From Batillaria attramentaria (lineage: Eukaryota; Mollusca; Gastropoda; Batillariidae): 64,000 bases of DNA. The translations under genes and the position numbers were made by a program. The notes under the pieces are model-generated. The model made no database searches and was not told the origin of the DNA. It saw only the letters and a list, made by a program, of their open reading frames with translations. Shown piece by piece: positions 1 to 35,368 of the stretch; the first letter of the stretch is position 1; the number at the start of each line of letters is the position of its first letter. Location of the stretch: contig JACVVK020000289.1 of assembly GCA_018292915.2 (NCBI GenBank), forward strand, positions 113,501-177,500. The letters run 5' to 3'.

Positions 1-1145
1 CATGCACGAAAGAAAGTTCTTTTGCCTGTAGTTAACCTGAACTGTGGTGTCAAATTAGTGATACTGTCAATGAGGATCTGTGTGCATGCGGTGGAGGTGT
101 AAGCATATCTAATTATCTGACGCCTAATAATATTATTTCACAACTACCAGAACTGACTTTGACACTGTCAAGTCAATTTGTCTCAACTCGGGCTGTCATG
201 CAACTCGTCACTCGTATCGCCGCTATCATCAAAGGAGCCGAAATCCAGACAAAGCATGGGCTGGCGACTGACAACTGAGGCGCCGCCAACTGGCCGCAAA
301 GGACGTGTCATTTTTCACATACCTGTTTCACAGACCCGGAACTTACAGCAGCAATACACAAGAAGAACATACTGCATTCGGGCGGCAATGTCTTTGTTCA
401 GCCCCTTGTCCAGTCAGTTCATCGGCTGGTGTGTTGGATATTGGAAACGGGTATGTGAAAAATGACATGTACCCGTGGAAATGGTCTGGCCAATCAGACA
501 GCGTTTTTCAATCTACCCAGCCTAAGTAATCAAAGGAAGCTACCCAGCCGGTAGCGCTCCATGGCCGAGTTGAGTGGTAATACCGGATGGAGAGAGACTG
601 ATTATGTAATCTGCGTAACCCGTTAGACTAGACGGTGAGCTATAGGACTTTGCACAGCGGCGAAGCGCTGTTGCCACTCAGTCAGGTCAATACACAAGAC
701 TGCCCTGAGCAGGCCAAGGGATTACGAGAGATTATGCAACCTACTGCGTGCTGTCGGTCCGCGAGCGTGAAAAACAAGCCTCGTTGAAACTGCCCACGCC
801 TTGCGTAATAGTGCTGTTGAGTGCTGTCTAGTGCCGTTTAGTGCTGTTGTGAGTTTCGGTAAGTCTTCTCATATAGTGTGGGCAGGGGGTGGGGGTCCGT
901 GGGCAGTTAGGAGTTATAGTCAGTTCTTTTGGTGTTCTCAAGGACAGAATCTCAAGTACATATACTGAGTAGGCTGTGTAGCCTTTTCCCTGCTGCCAAG
1001 TCACTTCAATTCTATTCAATTCACGTTTAAGTTTACACAGAACTTGGTAATGTATGTGAGGATAGTTTATGGTGACATCTTGAGTGAACCTTGTAGACTT
1101 TAGTTTAGTCACTCCATTACCTGGATCTGTCTGTTTCTGTGTAAG
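1..1145. other. No recognisable gene; probably upstream piwi intron
   Basis: No exon could be matched to a protein family here. Upstream piwi exons (N-terminal region) must lie to the left of the window or be too short or diverged to see. Several short open frames between 178 and 529 have no recognisable domain. Confidence 0.4.
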
Positions 1146-15534
<14,389 letters not shown>

Positions 15535-15835
15535 GCTCTTCTCCATCGCTTTTCTGTAACAGCAGCAGCTCTTTTTGTCACTAAAACCGTGATTGCCAAT
15601 CTGAATCAAATATAAGGTTCGGGCATTAGAATTTCTTGTTCAAGACCAGGCTGAATCGAAGTTCTACCCTACCATCTGGCCCTCCAGTTTCTGCATTCGT
15701 AATGGAGGGAGGGTGGGGTGGGTGTTCGGGGGTTTAACGTCCTTTTCCACCACATACGGGTGATAACAAAGACGGGGCAATGATGAAAAAGCCAGACAAT
15801 CCTCTTCAGAGTGAGGACTGGTCACTGCAGGGTGG

Positions 15836-16006
15836 GTGGGCGGGCGGGTGTTTGGGGGTTTGTCGTCCTTTTCCACCACATAGGGTGATATCAAAGACAG
15901 GGCAACGATGAAAAAGTCAGCACAAATATTTGGCCTCAGCCGGGGTACGAACTCACGACCCGAGCATTGGAAGTCCAACGCTCTACCATTCGGCCACCCC
16001 GGCTCC
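15836..16006 (-). repeat. SINE family A copy with tRNA-like head
   Basis: The minus strand shows a tRNA-like head: box A-like TGGCCGAATGG and box B-like GAGTTCGTACC. A body with CCTTTTCCACCACAT read on the plus strand follows. A partial copy of the body precedes it at about 15715-15800. Downstream of piwi. Confidence 0.75.
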
Positions 16007-16673
16007 CCGTGTAATGGAGGGAAACCTGTAATAACATTACACTGGATAAAACAAGGTTACTTCACCAGACCTGACTGTCATTAGGAAGTGGTTAGTGTTA
16101 CATTTTGTCAGATGAAATTACATGTAGAAGAAATCTAGGAGAAATCAACTCGTACGCTTGTCGTTAATGATGGAAGGCATACATTTTAGACCAGGGTTTG
16201 AGGAGGGTAGGAAAATGATGTGAAAAATTATGCGGTCTTTTTACCGTAGTTTCGAAATATTGAGGTTGGTTTCGTAAAAGTTTGACAGTTTTGTTTTGTG
16301 ACAGGAATAAACAAATCTGCGCAGTCTGGTCCAATCGCAGAGTACAAAGTTTGCTGACAAAATGCACCAGATTGCACTGATTTGTCTCATTTTCCAAAAA
16401 AAAAAAATTCCACGGAGCATATCCGCCAGAACCCCGTAGCAGTGCACACATTCAGCATTTTAACTTGGAAATCATTTCAGCTACTTATTCTTTATGCTAC
16501 TGCAAGCCCTGCAGCGGTTGATTCTGTGTGTGCTTATGAAGAAGACCCAGACACGTTTATGCAACTTTCCCTGGTAGACTTGTAGTCATAGAAACATAGT
16601 TGTTGCAACATTTAAGAACTGATAGGTGTTTTACATAGATTTTCATCATGAATAATGTGTAACCATTTTAGTT

Positions 16674-17260
16674 TAGTCTTTTATAATGGACATGTTCACT
16701 TTTAGGAACAGTCAGTTTTTGATTATGTGCTTGTGATTGTGACTTTAACCTTTTACATATACATTTGGTGTGGGGTGTCCGGGAGTTTTAACGTCCTCTT
16801 CCACTGTGTAAGGGTGATGTAAAAGACGGGGCGATGAGAAAAAGGCCAGCACAAATATTTCGCCCTGCCGCGATTCAAACTCGCATTGAGAGTTCAACCT
16901 CTACCATTCGGCTATCCTTGCTCCCCCTTGTACATTAACATTTCAGGCCAGGAATTAGTTTGTAGTCTTTTATAATCATGGACATGTTCACTTTTAGGAA
17001 TAGTCAATTTTTGATTATTTGCTTGTGATTGTGACTTTAACCTTTTACATATATACATTTGGTGTGGGGTGTTCAGGAGTTTTAACTTCCTTTTCCACTG
17101 TGTAAGGGTGATGTCAAAGACGGAGCGATGAGAAAAAGGCCAGCACAAATATTTCGCCCTCCCGCGATTCGAACTCGCATTGAGAGTTCAACCTCTACCA
17201 TTCGGCTATCCTGCTCCCCCCCCCCCCCCCCCCTTGTACATTAACATTTCAGGCCAGGAA
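16674..17260. repeat. Tandem duplication of about 290 bp containing SINE A
   Basis: Copy 1 (about 16674-16963) and copy 2 (about 16964-17260) share AGTCTTTTATAAT at the start and TTAACATTTCAGGCCAGGAA at the end. They stay closely similar throughout, including SINE A copies on the minus strand at 16770-16922 and 17060-17216. Copy 2 has an expanded C run at its end. Confidence 0.8.
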
Positions 17261-17667
17261 TTAATTTTTTCTAATTAAGCTTACAGATCCACCTGGGTCA
17301 CTTGATATAATGACGAAGCAATAAGATACATGGTTACAGTATCTGTTAGAAACACCTTTTTTGACAGTTCGAGACTTGCTTACCTTAGGGTTGTGTTTAA
17401 TTTTTCTGTGTGTAATGCTTGTAGTATCGGACAAATGCCATTGGATTTTTACCTTTTAACTGTGGTAGTGCTGAGGCGGGAATATGCTGGACTGCCTCTC
17501 TGGTTTTTAATTCAGCAAGACCAATTTAGCAAAAAAAAACAAAAACCAAAAAAACACAAAAAATGTGCATACATTTTACTGATATTTTTCCTGGTTTCTC
17601 TGTGTGTTCACTTAGAGGTTGCTGTGCTTTGTTTTCTAGATCAGTAGAGTGTCAGCAGCTGTTTTAA

Positions 17668-18098
17668 CCCTTTCACTGCTAACGCATGCCGCACGCAGTA
17701 TTCTGACGAAATTTCAGTGAAAATAGGGAAAAATCATTTTATTTTGCTGATACATGTAGAATCAGTGCTGATAAAGATACGTCTATAAGGGTGGGTGTGT
17801 GGGTGTTTGGGGTTTCAACATCCTTTTCCACCACATACGGGTGATAGCAAAGACGAGGCAACGATGAAAAAGCCAGCACAAATATTTGGCTCCAGCCGGG
17901 ATACGAACTCACGACCCGAGCATTAGAGATAAGTTTATAAAAGTGTACATGAAATGAAAGAGAATTGAACAAAGTTTTTGAATAATGAGAAAGTAAGAGA
18001 CAGGCTTGTCAGGCAATTTGGACGTACATCGTAGTAGACAGCGCGTTGCCAGGACTCAAAATAGCATGTACGCTGTCCGCACCAGCGCAGTGAAAGGG
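17668..18098. mobile_element. TTAA-flanked element with nested SINE A
   Basis: Perfect 12-bp inverted ends CCCTTTCACTGC and GCAGTGAAAGGG are bounded by TTAA at 17664-17667 and 18099-18102. A family A SINE head and body (about 17795-17925, minus) lies inside. The structure suggests a non-autonomous piggyBac-type element later hit by a SINE. Confidence 0.55.
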
Positions 18099-18617
18099 TT
18101 AATACATATATTCGTATGTGTAGTTTTTACATTTTCCTGTAACCCTTTTCCTGGAAGCATTGCTTTCTTAGATGGATTTTTCTTAAATGCGCTTTTTCCA
18201 TGTTAACTAGACCTGAAAGAAGCCAACTTTTGAACAGTTGCACTTGTGAGTTCGCCTGTATGTGCAAAATGCTCTTGATGGTTAGTAGAGCTTGTAATGC
18301 GATACACTGCTGTTTACACTTTGTGTGAACAGCTGATGCTGGGTCTAAAGCTTTGTATGGTTTGGTGTTTGGTAAATAAACAGTGTAATCAAACTGTCTA
18401 CATTTTGAATAATAATGTGAGTGCAACTGTATGGATGGATGGATAGAATCTGCATGTAAGTCAGTGGTTTGAAGTTTGACTGCAGGCATCTTTCAGTAAG
18501 TGTTTGGAAATCAGTGTCTAACTGATAATGCTGCTCAGTTGGTGTAGTTCACCCGCTGTGGAGTGCGAATGTATACTGCTGTTTGTAGATTCTGAGAAAA
18601 GGCCCCTGTTAAGGTTT

Positions 18618-18722
18618 ACTGCGCGCGCGCACGCACACACACACACACACACACACAGACGATGGCGGGGTATTACATAGACTCACTTTGTTACACAAGT
18701 GAGCCAGTGGCAGGATATGAAA
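18618..18722. repeat. CA microsatellite with GACGATGGCGGGG/TTACACAAG tail
   Basis: A (CA)n run is followed by GACGATGGCGGGGTATTACA and TTGTTACACAAGTGAGCCA. The same arrangement ends the satellite at 31946-33018, so the tail belongs to a dispersed repeat family. Confidence 0.6.
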
Positions 18723-19092
18723 GCAACTTGAGCTGTGAAATTATCGGAAGTTATCATAAGCAGGCATATGTACCCACTTATAATTTAACATCACACACAC
18801 ATGCACACTTTTTGTCCGTGCGCCAATATTCAGCAACCACATTACCCCCTCATTCCACGGTCGTCTGCTAGCTCCTGTGCCAGCCGCGCATGAATACAAA
18901 TAGTCCACAAGCCAGGCTCATTTTTCCCAAAATTGTTTACAAAGTCAACAAAAAGCACCAAGTTGCCATTTTATTTACTCTGCACACAAGTTTTAAAAGG
19001 GGCAAAGATTTTCTACTTTATTTAGCGTACTTCTTACTACATGACCCGGAAACTATTACCGGCCCGTAACCAAAAAGTTGGATTTAGTTTGG

Positions 19093-19103
19093 AATATGGC
19101 GGC
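19093..19103 (+). promoter_or_regulatory. YY1-like motif upstream of GLE1
   Basis: AATATGGCGGC matches the AAnATGGCGGC YY1 consensus common just downstream of TATA-less housekeeping starts in animals. It lies 71 bp before the chosen ATG. Function is inferred from motif and position only. Confidence 0.4.
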
Positions 19104-19173
19104 GCTCGTGCGGACCCGCAGAAGTGTCTAACCAAAATTCATTGTGTGTGTTTTAACTTGGTTACCTGACAAA

Positions 19174-28108
<8,935 letters not shown>

Positions 28109-28389
28109 TGAAGTAGTGACTGGCAGGATACAAGCAGGGGTAGCACCTTTGTTGGCAAGTGAGACTGGACACTGACGCAGGGTAAAATGCTGGAGACCAG
28201 TTGTGAGTGATGAGAGAATGAAATGACGGATGGAAGTGGAAGAATATGATGGGTGAACTAGATATGACTGAATGAACTCAAGTTGTGAATGAAGGCTTTT
28301 GTTGTGCTGTTGCTGTGTGCATGTGGACAGTTGTTGCGTGTTTTGAATGATGATAGAACAAAATGTGTGATGGAAGTGGAAGATGACAA

Positions 28390-28395
28390 AATAAA
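28390..28395 (+). terminator. GLE1 polyadenylation signal AATAAA
   Basis: Canonical AATAAA 282 nt after the GLE1 stop, followed by a T-rich and GT-containing segment (TTTTTACTTTGTTTG). Confidence 0.6.
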
Positions 28396-28746
28396 CACAA
28401 AACGGACAATTTCTTAGTGTTTTTACTTTGTTTGAATGCACAATAACCTGGCCTGCCCTTCATCCTGATTTGAGGTTGGCACCTCTGCATACACAACTTG
28501 CAATGCCACCATCTGAATGATTTTTAGCATATATTATACAGCAAATAACATGTTTCAGCAGCATCCCATCAACAGCAAGCGGACTAGTGCTTGTAATATC
28601 ATGTTTGATTATGTCTCAAATGACTTGACTGTGAAGCAAATAACACGTACACATCATGACTAAGCATGGCTGTACAACAGCTTCAGATTAATATTTTGTG
28701 TTCATTCTATGAAATGCACTGTACAATACACAGGCGAAAGAAAACC

Positions 28747-30905
28747 TCACACAACACACTTGTGATACGGCATGAGTGCAATACCACTGGCTTTGTAAAA
28801 CTGCATCATCTCTTCGCTCTCCAGGATGGATTTCTCATACTCCCTGTCAAGTGACTGTGAAAAGTCATCTGCACCATCCCCGCATCCTCCCTCCCCTTTA
28901 CACACATAGCCAGGGTGGGCCATCAACTCGCACGTAATGGGTTTGTCTGCACTCGGTGACTGCTTGACAGAATCAAAAGCTTGCTTGATGCCGGTCTGCA
29001 GTCGCTCGGCTGTCATGTTGCTGCCCATGGTCATGAGTCCATAGAATGAATCTGAAAAACCTGAGGAAAAATGATAATAGATATAATACATGGTTAGCTT
29101 ATAATTATAAAGTGTTAACCTACGCCGTGGGTAAAAAAATACCCACACCTTCATTCAAAGTTACACAACTCTGTCAATTTTCAATGCACATCCACGAAAT
29201 TTCATGACTTTGTTCATAAGGTATGCGGCTATTTGCCCAGCAAAAATTGTGTTGATTTGTTGGTAAACAAAATAGTTATTCAAAAACAAACAACGTTGTA
29301 TATCCCTCGCCATACGTCGTGTGGTAAAAAACTACCCATACTAACAAAGAAGACACCTTGCGCGCCGTACGTCGTGGGTAGTTTTTTACCCACACATCAT
29401 GCGTGTGGAAACAAATGCCCCGGCACCGGCTGAGAAATTCCAGACACGTCAGCCATTTCCTCCGCTCTCCAAGAAGACCGTTCTTTGACTGATATCGCCG
29501 ACAACTCTGCGTAAGTATTCTTTTTTACGCTAAGTGACCGCTTCCGTTTCCTAAGATATGATGAAAATGTATAAAAAATCTTTCTTTAGAACTTTCATTT
29601 CAATCAAAGAAATAGATGACGTTCGAAAAGTGTACAATACATGCGAACTGGTCAATACTGTTTCACGTGGGCTGATACCAGTGACGTCGTGTGATTATCA
29701 AAATGTACTTTTTCCATCGTTATATTTGTAAATACAGTAAAACCTGTTTGTCTACGTTTATAATTTGTCAGTCTAATGCCTATTACGGCACTTCCCGCTA
29801 TCTGGCCAGGGCTTATCAGATCCCTCGTATTTTACGTCGCCGCTGTAGTCGTATGGTGTCACTGGTTGAGTGGCTCCCCTGAAAATCGTCCCAGTCTGTT
29901 CTGTTACTGTGTTAGTTGTTGTAACTGCTGTTTTTCTTGAACGGCCGTGAATGTCATTTCCTATCAGTGGGGCAAGATCCGAATGTGGAAGATGGGCCGG
30001 GGTAGCTGCAAGATATGTTTATACCCTTACTTTTCGAAGCACAATATAGAAACATGGTCAGTGAAACCATAACACACCTGCCCATCCTCCTCCCTCCCTC
30101 CGACCCTAAGCCCTCCTTCCTGCCGCACCCCTTCATCTCCCCCCCACCCCCTCACACACCTTTTATCTCCTGATTTCATGTAGTTGTTATTTCCAAGAAA
30201 AAACTTGATCGATTGCCCCCTCCCCCCTTTTTCTTTATCCTACCTAAACCGAGTCACTGGTCATAATAGTCTTAGACTGATCAATCGATGTTTTCTTGTC
30301 TGTTCAGTTATGCTTGTCAGCAAACATGGAGGACAGGCCAAATATTTTTGAAGCTCTAACAGTTGCTTCACAAGCGCCATAACATTGCCTCCATTTGGAG
30401 AAGGTCTCTCTCTCTCTCTCTCTCTCTCGCCGCGAATTAGCCTTTGTCGCTTGTGTGGTGTTAAGCCCTAAATAACTAATTAACTAACTAACTAACTCTC
30501 TCTCTCTCTCTCTCTTGTGTGAGTGTGTGGTTGGGGGAGGGGGGGGGGGATCAGGTGTGAAATCGATTAATTTTGTAATTGATGCGCTGTTGCAGGTGAA
30601 GGTGTTCTTGATTTTCTGGCACCAACGCCGTTACTGATCCAGGCAGATAATGGTGAAGAGGGTGAGGAATCGGGTGGTGCCGTCCTGAGAGAATTAGACG
30701 ATTTTACGGATGATGACGAGCCCGATGGGCTTGGAAGTTGTTTGTATGGTAGACCTAACATAGGCACATTTGGCTGCAACTTGTTGAACCTGGTAACCAT
30801 CACTCTAAAAATAAAGTGCTGAAGTTCATTCAAGGTGGCTAGATTTGCGAAATATTCTGTCACCGAATAGCTTTGGCGTGCCGCTGGTATTTCCTAAAGT
30901 TTCCC

Positions 30906-30964
<59 letters not shown>

Positions 30965-31640
30965 CTCTCTGTCTGAGACCAAGAGAGACAGAGAACTGAT
31001 TTGTCCAGAACCCAGAATTCTTATTTTATTATTTTGCACAACAACAAAGTCAGGACAATGCTTATGTGTTGAACTTACTTACACAGTTACGTAACTTCCA
31101 CAAATTCAGCTCCCTGAAATGAAATCAAACATCTGTGTCATCATGTCTGTCCGCGTATGGAGCGCGTGTGTGTGTGTGTGCGTGTGTGTGTGTGTGTGTA
31201 GTGTATGTGTGTCGCAAGGACAGACAGTAACAGACCTGTGCGTAAAGTGTCACTCTCTCTCTCTCTCAACTTGACATACGCTTGGAGTATTGACTCCAGC
31301 TGCAGGTGATATCACGGCATCAATGGACTGCTTCGCTTGAACGGTGGAAGGTATAGGTACTGCGAGTCATTTTATTCACAGAACTGTTGTTTTCTACGTA
31401 TCATCAGTGAATCGTTCATATGAAAAAGCATGGGTAGTTATTTACCCACGACGTAAGGCCAGGAATAGTCGAGGAATCTGCGATATAAAAAGCATGGGTA
31501 GTTTTTTACCCACGATGTACGGCCAGGAATAGTAGGTGAATCGCCTATTTAGAAAGCATGGGTAGTTTTTCACCCACGACGTACGCCGTGTAAGTTTTTA
31601 GGCGACGTACGGCGAAGGTTAAACTGAGGACTTGTGGCAC

Positions 31641-31671
<31 letters not shown>

Positions 31672-32907
31672 AGATTAGAAAGAAGTGCGTTTTTTGGTTG
31701 GTCGCCTTCCAGTGATTGAGAAGAAGAAGAAATTTGTTTCCTCTAATACTAGTGATAGCAGGGAAAAAGCTGGTCCTCCCCCAACCCAAACCCCCTCCCC
31801 CCCCCAAAAAAAACAACAAAAACACACACACACAAAAACAACAACCCAAAAAACAACAAAAAACACCCCCCCCCCCCCCCAAAAAAAAAAAAAAAACAAA
31901 CAAACAAAAACTAGAGAGGCAAAAGCATCCATGGCTCCCTTGTGACAAGGGTCAAGGTCATTCACAAGTGTATGTTTGTAAAGCTCTTATCACTATCATC
32001 ACGGCAAGTAAAGTGTCTCTGGCGTCCCAAGTTCCTGGCAATATTACAATTTTCCCCCAAACAGTTTGCATGGCCTTGACCTTGGGTCAAGGTCATTAAA
32101 ATGAGATCACATCAATGTCTATTATTATGCCAAGTTTGACGCCTCTAGTATTTGTAGTTCCTCCGAAAACGGCAATGTTAAAATTCACGACAGCGTTAAT
32201 GACCTTGACCTTCAGTCAAGGTCATTCAAAAAGGTAGTCTCAATGCAGTCTATCATCATGCCCTGTTTGGTGCCTCAACTGTTTGTTGTTTCAGAGAAAA
32301 TGCCAAGGTTAAAGCTTCCCCAAAACAGCTTGCATGGCCTTGACCTTGATAAAAAGTCATTGAACACAGGTATGTCTGTGAAGGTGTTGTCAATGTCTAT
32401 CATCATGCAAAGTTTGATACTTCTGGTTCTTCTAGATTCCGAAAAAATGCAAATGTAAAAATTTCCAAACAGACTGCTTTAATGACCTTGACCTTGGGCC
32501 AAGGTCATTTAAAATGGTATGGTTGCAAAGGTCTTATCACTGTCTATCAGCATGCCAAGTTTGGCGCCTCTGCTGTTTGTTATTTCTGAGAAAATGCCAA
32601 TGTTAAGGTTTCACAAAAATAGCTTGTATGGCCTTGACCTTGACACAAGGCCATTGAATACATGTATATCTGTAAAGTTCTGATCAATGTCTATCATTAT
32701 GCAAAGTTTCAAACCTCTGGTCTTTGTAGATTCCGTCAAAATGCCAATGTAAAATTTTCAAACAGACAGCGTTAGTGACCTTGACCTTGAGTCAAGGTCA
32801 TTCAAAATGATATGTTTTGAAAGGTCTTATGGTTGTCTATCAGCATGCCAAGTTTGGTGTCTCTGCTGTTTGTAGTTTCTGAGAAAACGACAACGTTAAA
32901 GTTTTCT

Positions 32908-32966
<59 letters not shown>

Positions 32967-35331
32967 GACAGACGACGGAGGGCTATTACATAGACTCCCA
33001 TTGTTACACAAGGGAGCCAAAAACACACACAAAAAAAAAAACCATACAAAACTCCCACGAAAACAGAACAAAAACAAACCAAAAAGAAAAAGAACCCCAA
33101 AAGACCCCCCCCAAAAAAAAACAAAAACAAAAAACAACAACAACAAAAAACCCAAAAAAACAACAACAAAAAAACCAAAGAAAAAAAAAACAAACAAAAA
33201 AAACTTTGACCTACCAGATGTTGTGTGCCTGGAAGATAGGTCTGGCCAAAGCTGCATTGTCCCTGACAATGTAGAGGAACTTGTTCAATGGTGCCTCTAC
33301 CCAAGTGGCCTGCTCCATGTGCAGTTCAAACGGCAGGCGAGTAGCACGGACACCTTGTTCTGCCAGAGTTTTGGCGAACACTTCGGCAAGACCTGAACAA
33401 CCAAGAAATGCATATATATATTAACCCTGGTCTTTCCAGATTGATATGTCTCATGCTGAAAAAGCCATAGAGGTAGTCTGAAATATTCCCGGCTCAGAAC
33501 CACCAAGGTTAAAATAATCAATAATTATGTAGTACCAGAAATGTGAGCCACTTGACAAGGTGTATCCAAATGTCTGAACACGTTCACCAGCTCTGCAATG
33601 GCAGCCACAGAAAAGCAAGCTTTTTAGCATGTCTTAAAAAAACATATTTTCTCTTCTCCACATTTTTGTGTAGTTCACTCAAAATCCTACCAGTGTACCT
33701 GAGATGTGTTTTTCTGGTGTTCCAGCACCCGTCCAAAGCAGCAACTTATGTGCTAACCTACTGGTGAAGGGTTTTTTTTTTTTTTGCTGCCCCAACTCTT
33801 TACCAGCTCCAGTGGTGTTCCTCCCAGGTAATGGGTAGAGTCCACGGAGGGCTCGGAAGCTGGGACAATTTTTATTATGCATGATGATGGAGATGAGGAT
33901 GATGGTATAATGATGCTATGGAGGTCCGTGTGGTTTGGTACTGTGGGCAGGGCCGCATTCCTCGCTCCCTGTCATAAATATCCCGGCATTAACCAGGCCC
34001 GGGAACTACGGCACCTGCGGTGCCGGCCGTGTAATCATCCACATCATAAGACGTGTCATACCAAGGGAAGCACCCCCAAAGTCGCACCCGTGAAGTGGGT
34101 GAAGCTCGGCTGTGTGGCAACAGCCTCCCCATTTGGTCCATAGCACACCCGCTCTGGGTAGGAGCCGACCTAGATAGGAAAAATCACGCTTGCCTCGGCT
34201 GGGATTCGAACCCGGGTCTCCCGGTCCATGGTCTGAAGTGCTAACCACTACACTACGGGGGCCGGTACTGGTGAAGTTTCAAAGCCTGACTTTTGTGCCA
34301 GACCAGCAAACCTTCCTGTTCTCAGCAAGAAATGTACAAATGTATACTTAAAACACACCAGGCAGAATGTGTGCGTGCTGATGTCCATCCACGTAAACTG
34401 GCTTGCTTCCGATCAGCTCCACATAGCGAGCAATCTGTGCCACCAGTTCCTCCTTCACCTGCACAATGTAATGTTCAGGCCACACAGAATGATCGCATTG
34501 TTCCGTTCTACGACTTGTACAGGAACACATCTGCTTGAGAGCAACTCTGTACCACTCAGAATACTATTCTTTCCTCATATCACACAGTTTAATAGACTGT
34601 ATTTCATCATGTGATCAGGGTAAACAAAAGACATGAAAAGTAGATTACCAATCATTTCATATAATACCGACAGTAATGGTCCATTGTAGTTTGGATGCTT
34701 GGTTCTTAAAGATTTTCAAAACACTAATTTCAGTAATGTTCTTTTTTGAGGCCTTGCAAGACACTCTTAGTCGCAAAAGTTAACTTTGGCTTAATCTGCT
34801 GTCCTCATGCCATACAGTGTGCTGACCTCATCCACACTAACTTTCCCCTGCTGAACAGCATCAGGAAGCCCCCACATGCCCAGAAAATGTCCATTGCTGT
34901 CAGTCAGTGTCGTGTACTTGGAGTCTGCTCTCACAGGAACGCCCTCAGTGATGTTAAAGTGCAGTCCTGCACACAGCAGTCAGTACTGCATGCACGTGCA
35001 AATCGATACTAACCTCATTCAGGTCAATTTTACTCTGTGAAGCTGCATCAAGGAGAGCATGTTTTCCTAGAAAGTGACCCTTTCCATCAACCAGTGTCTT
35101 GTATCTGTCATTCTGCTTTACAGGCTTTCCTTCTGTTATGTTAAAATGTAGCCCTGTAATGTTCAAAGCACATAGGTTCATAAGTTCATGTTTATACAAT
35201 AGAAACTTGTCATGCTTATCTTTCTTTGCACTGAATAATGAAATCAAAGTCTGTTCCCTTGAACGTGTGTAATTTAATCTGCTTACTAATCTCTTACATT
35301 GTAATACTTTATCATGTAATAGCGCGCGCGC

Positions 35332-35368
<37 letters not shown>

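Noticed and set aside
15940..16006. Possible tRNA gene on the minus strand
   Set aside because: Head of SINE family A, repeated several times with the same body.
32069..32800. Regularly spaced repeats considered as a CRISPR-like array
   Set aside because: Units are diverged, about 140 bp, in an animal intron, with no spacers of uniform length.
32833..33396. Long open frames over the CA repeat and A/C-rich DNA
   Set aside because: Simple-sequence translation (THTH, KKTK); only the minus-strand YDJC exon at 33215-33392 is real.
34180..34264. Possible genuine tRNA gene on the minus strand
   Set aside because: Boxes A and B are present but it is the head of a SINE repeated at 20499 and 52088, without a proper acceptor stem.
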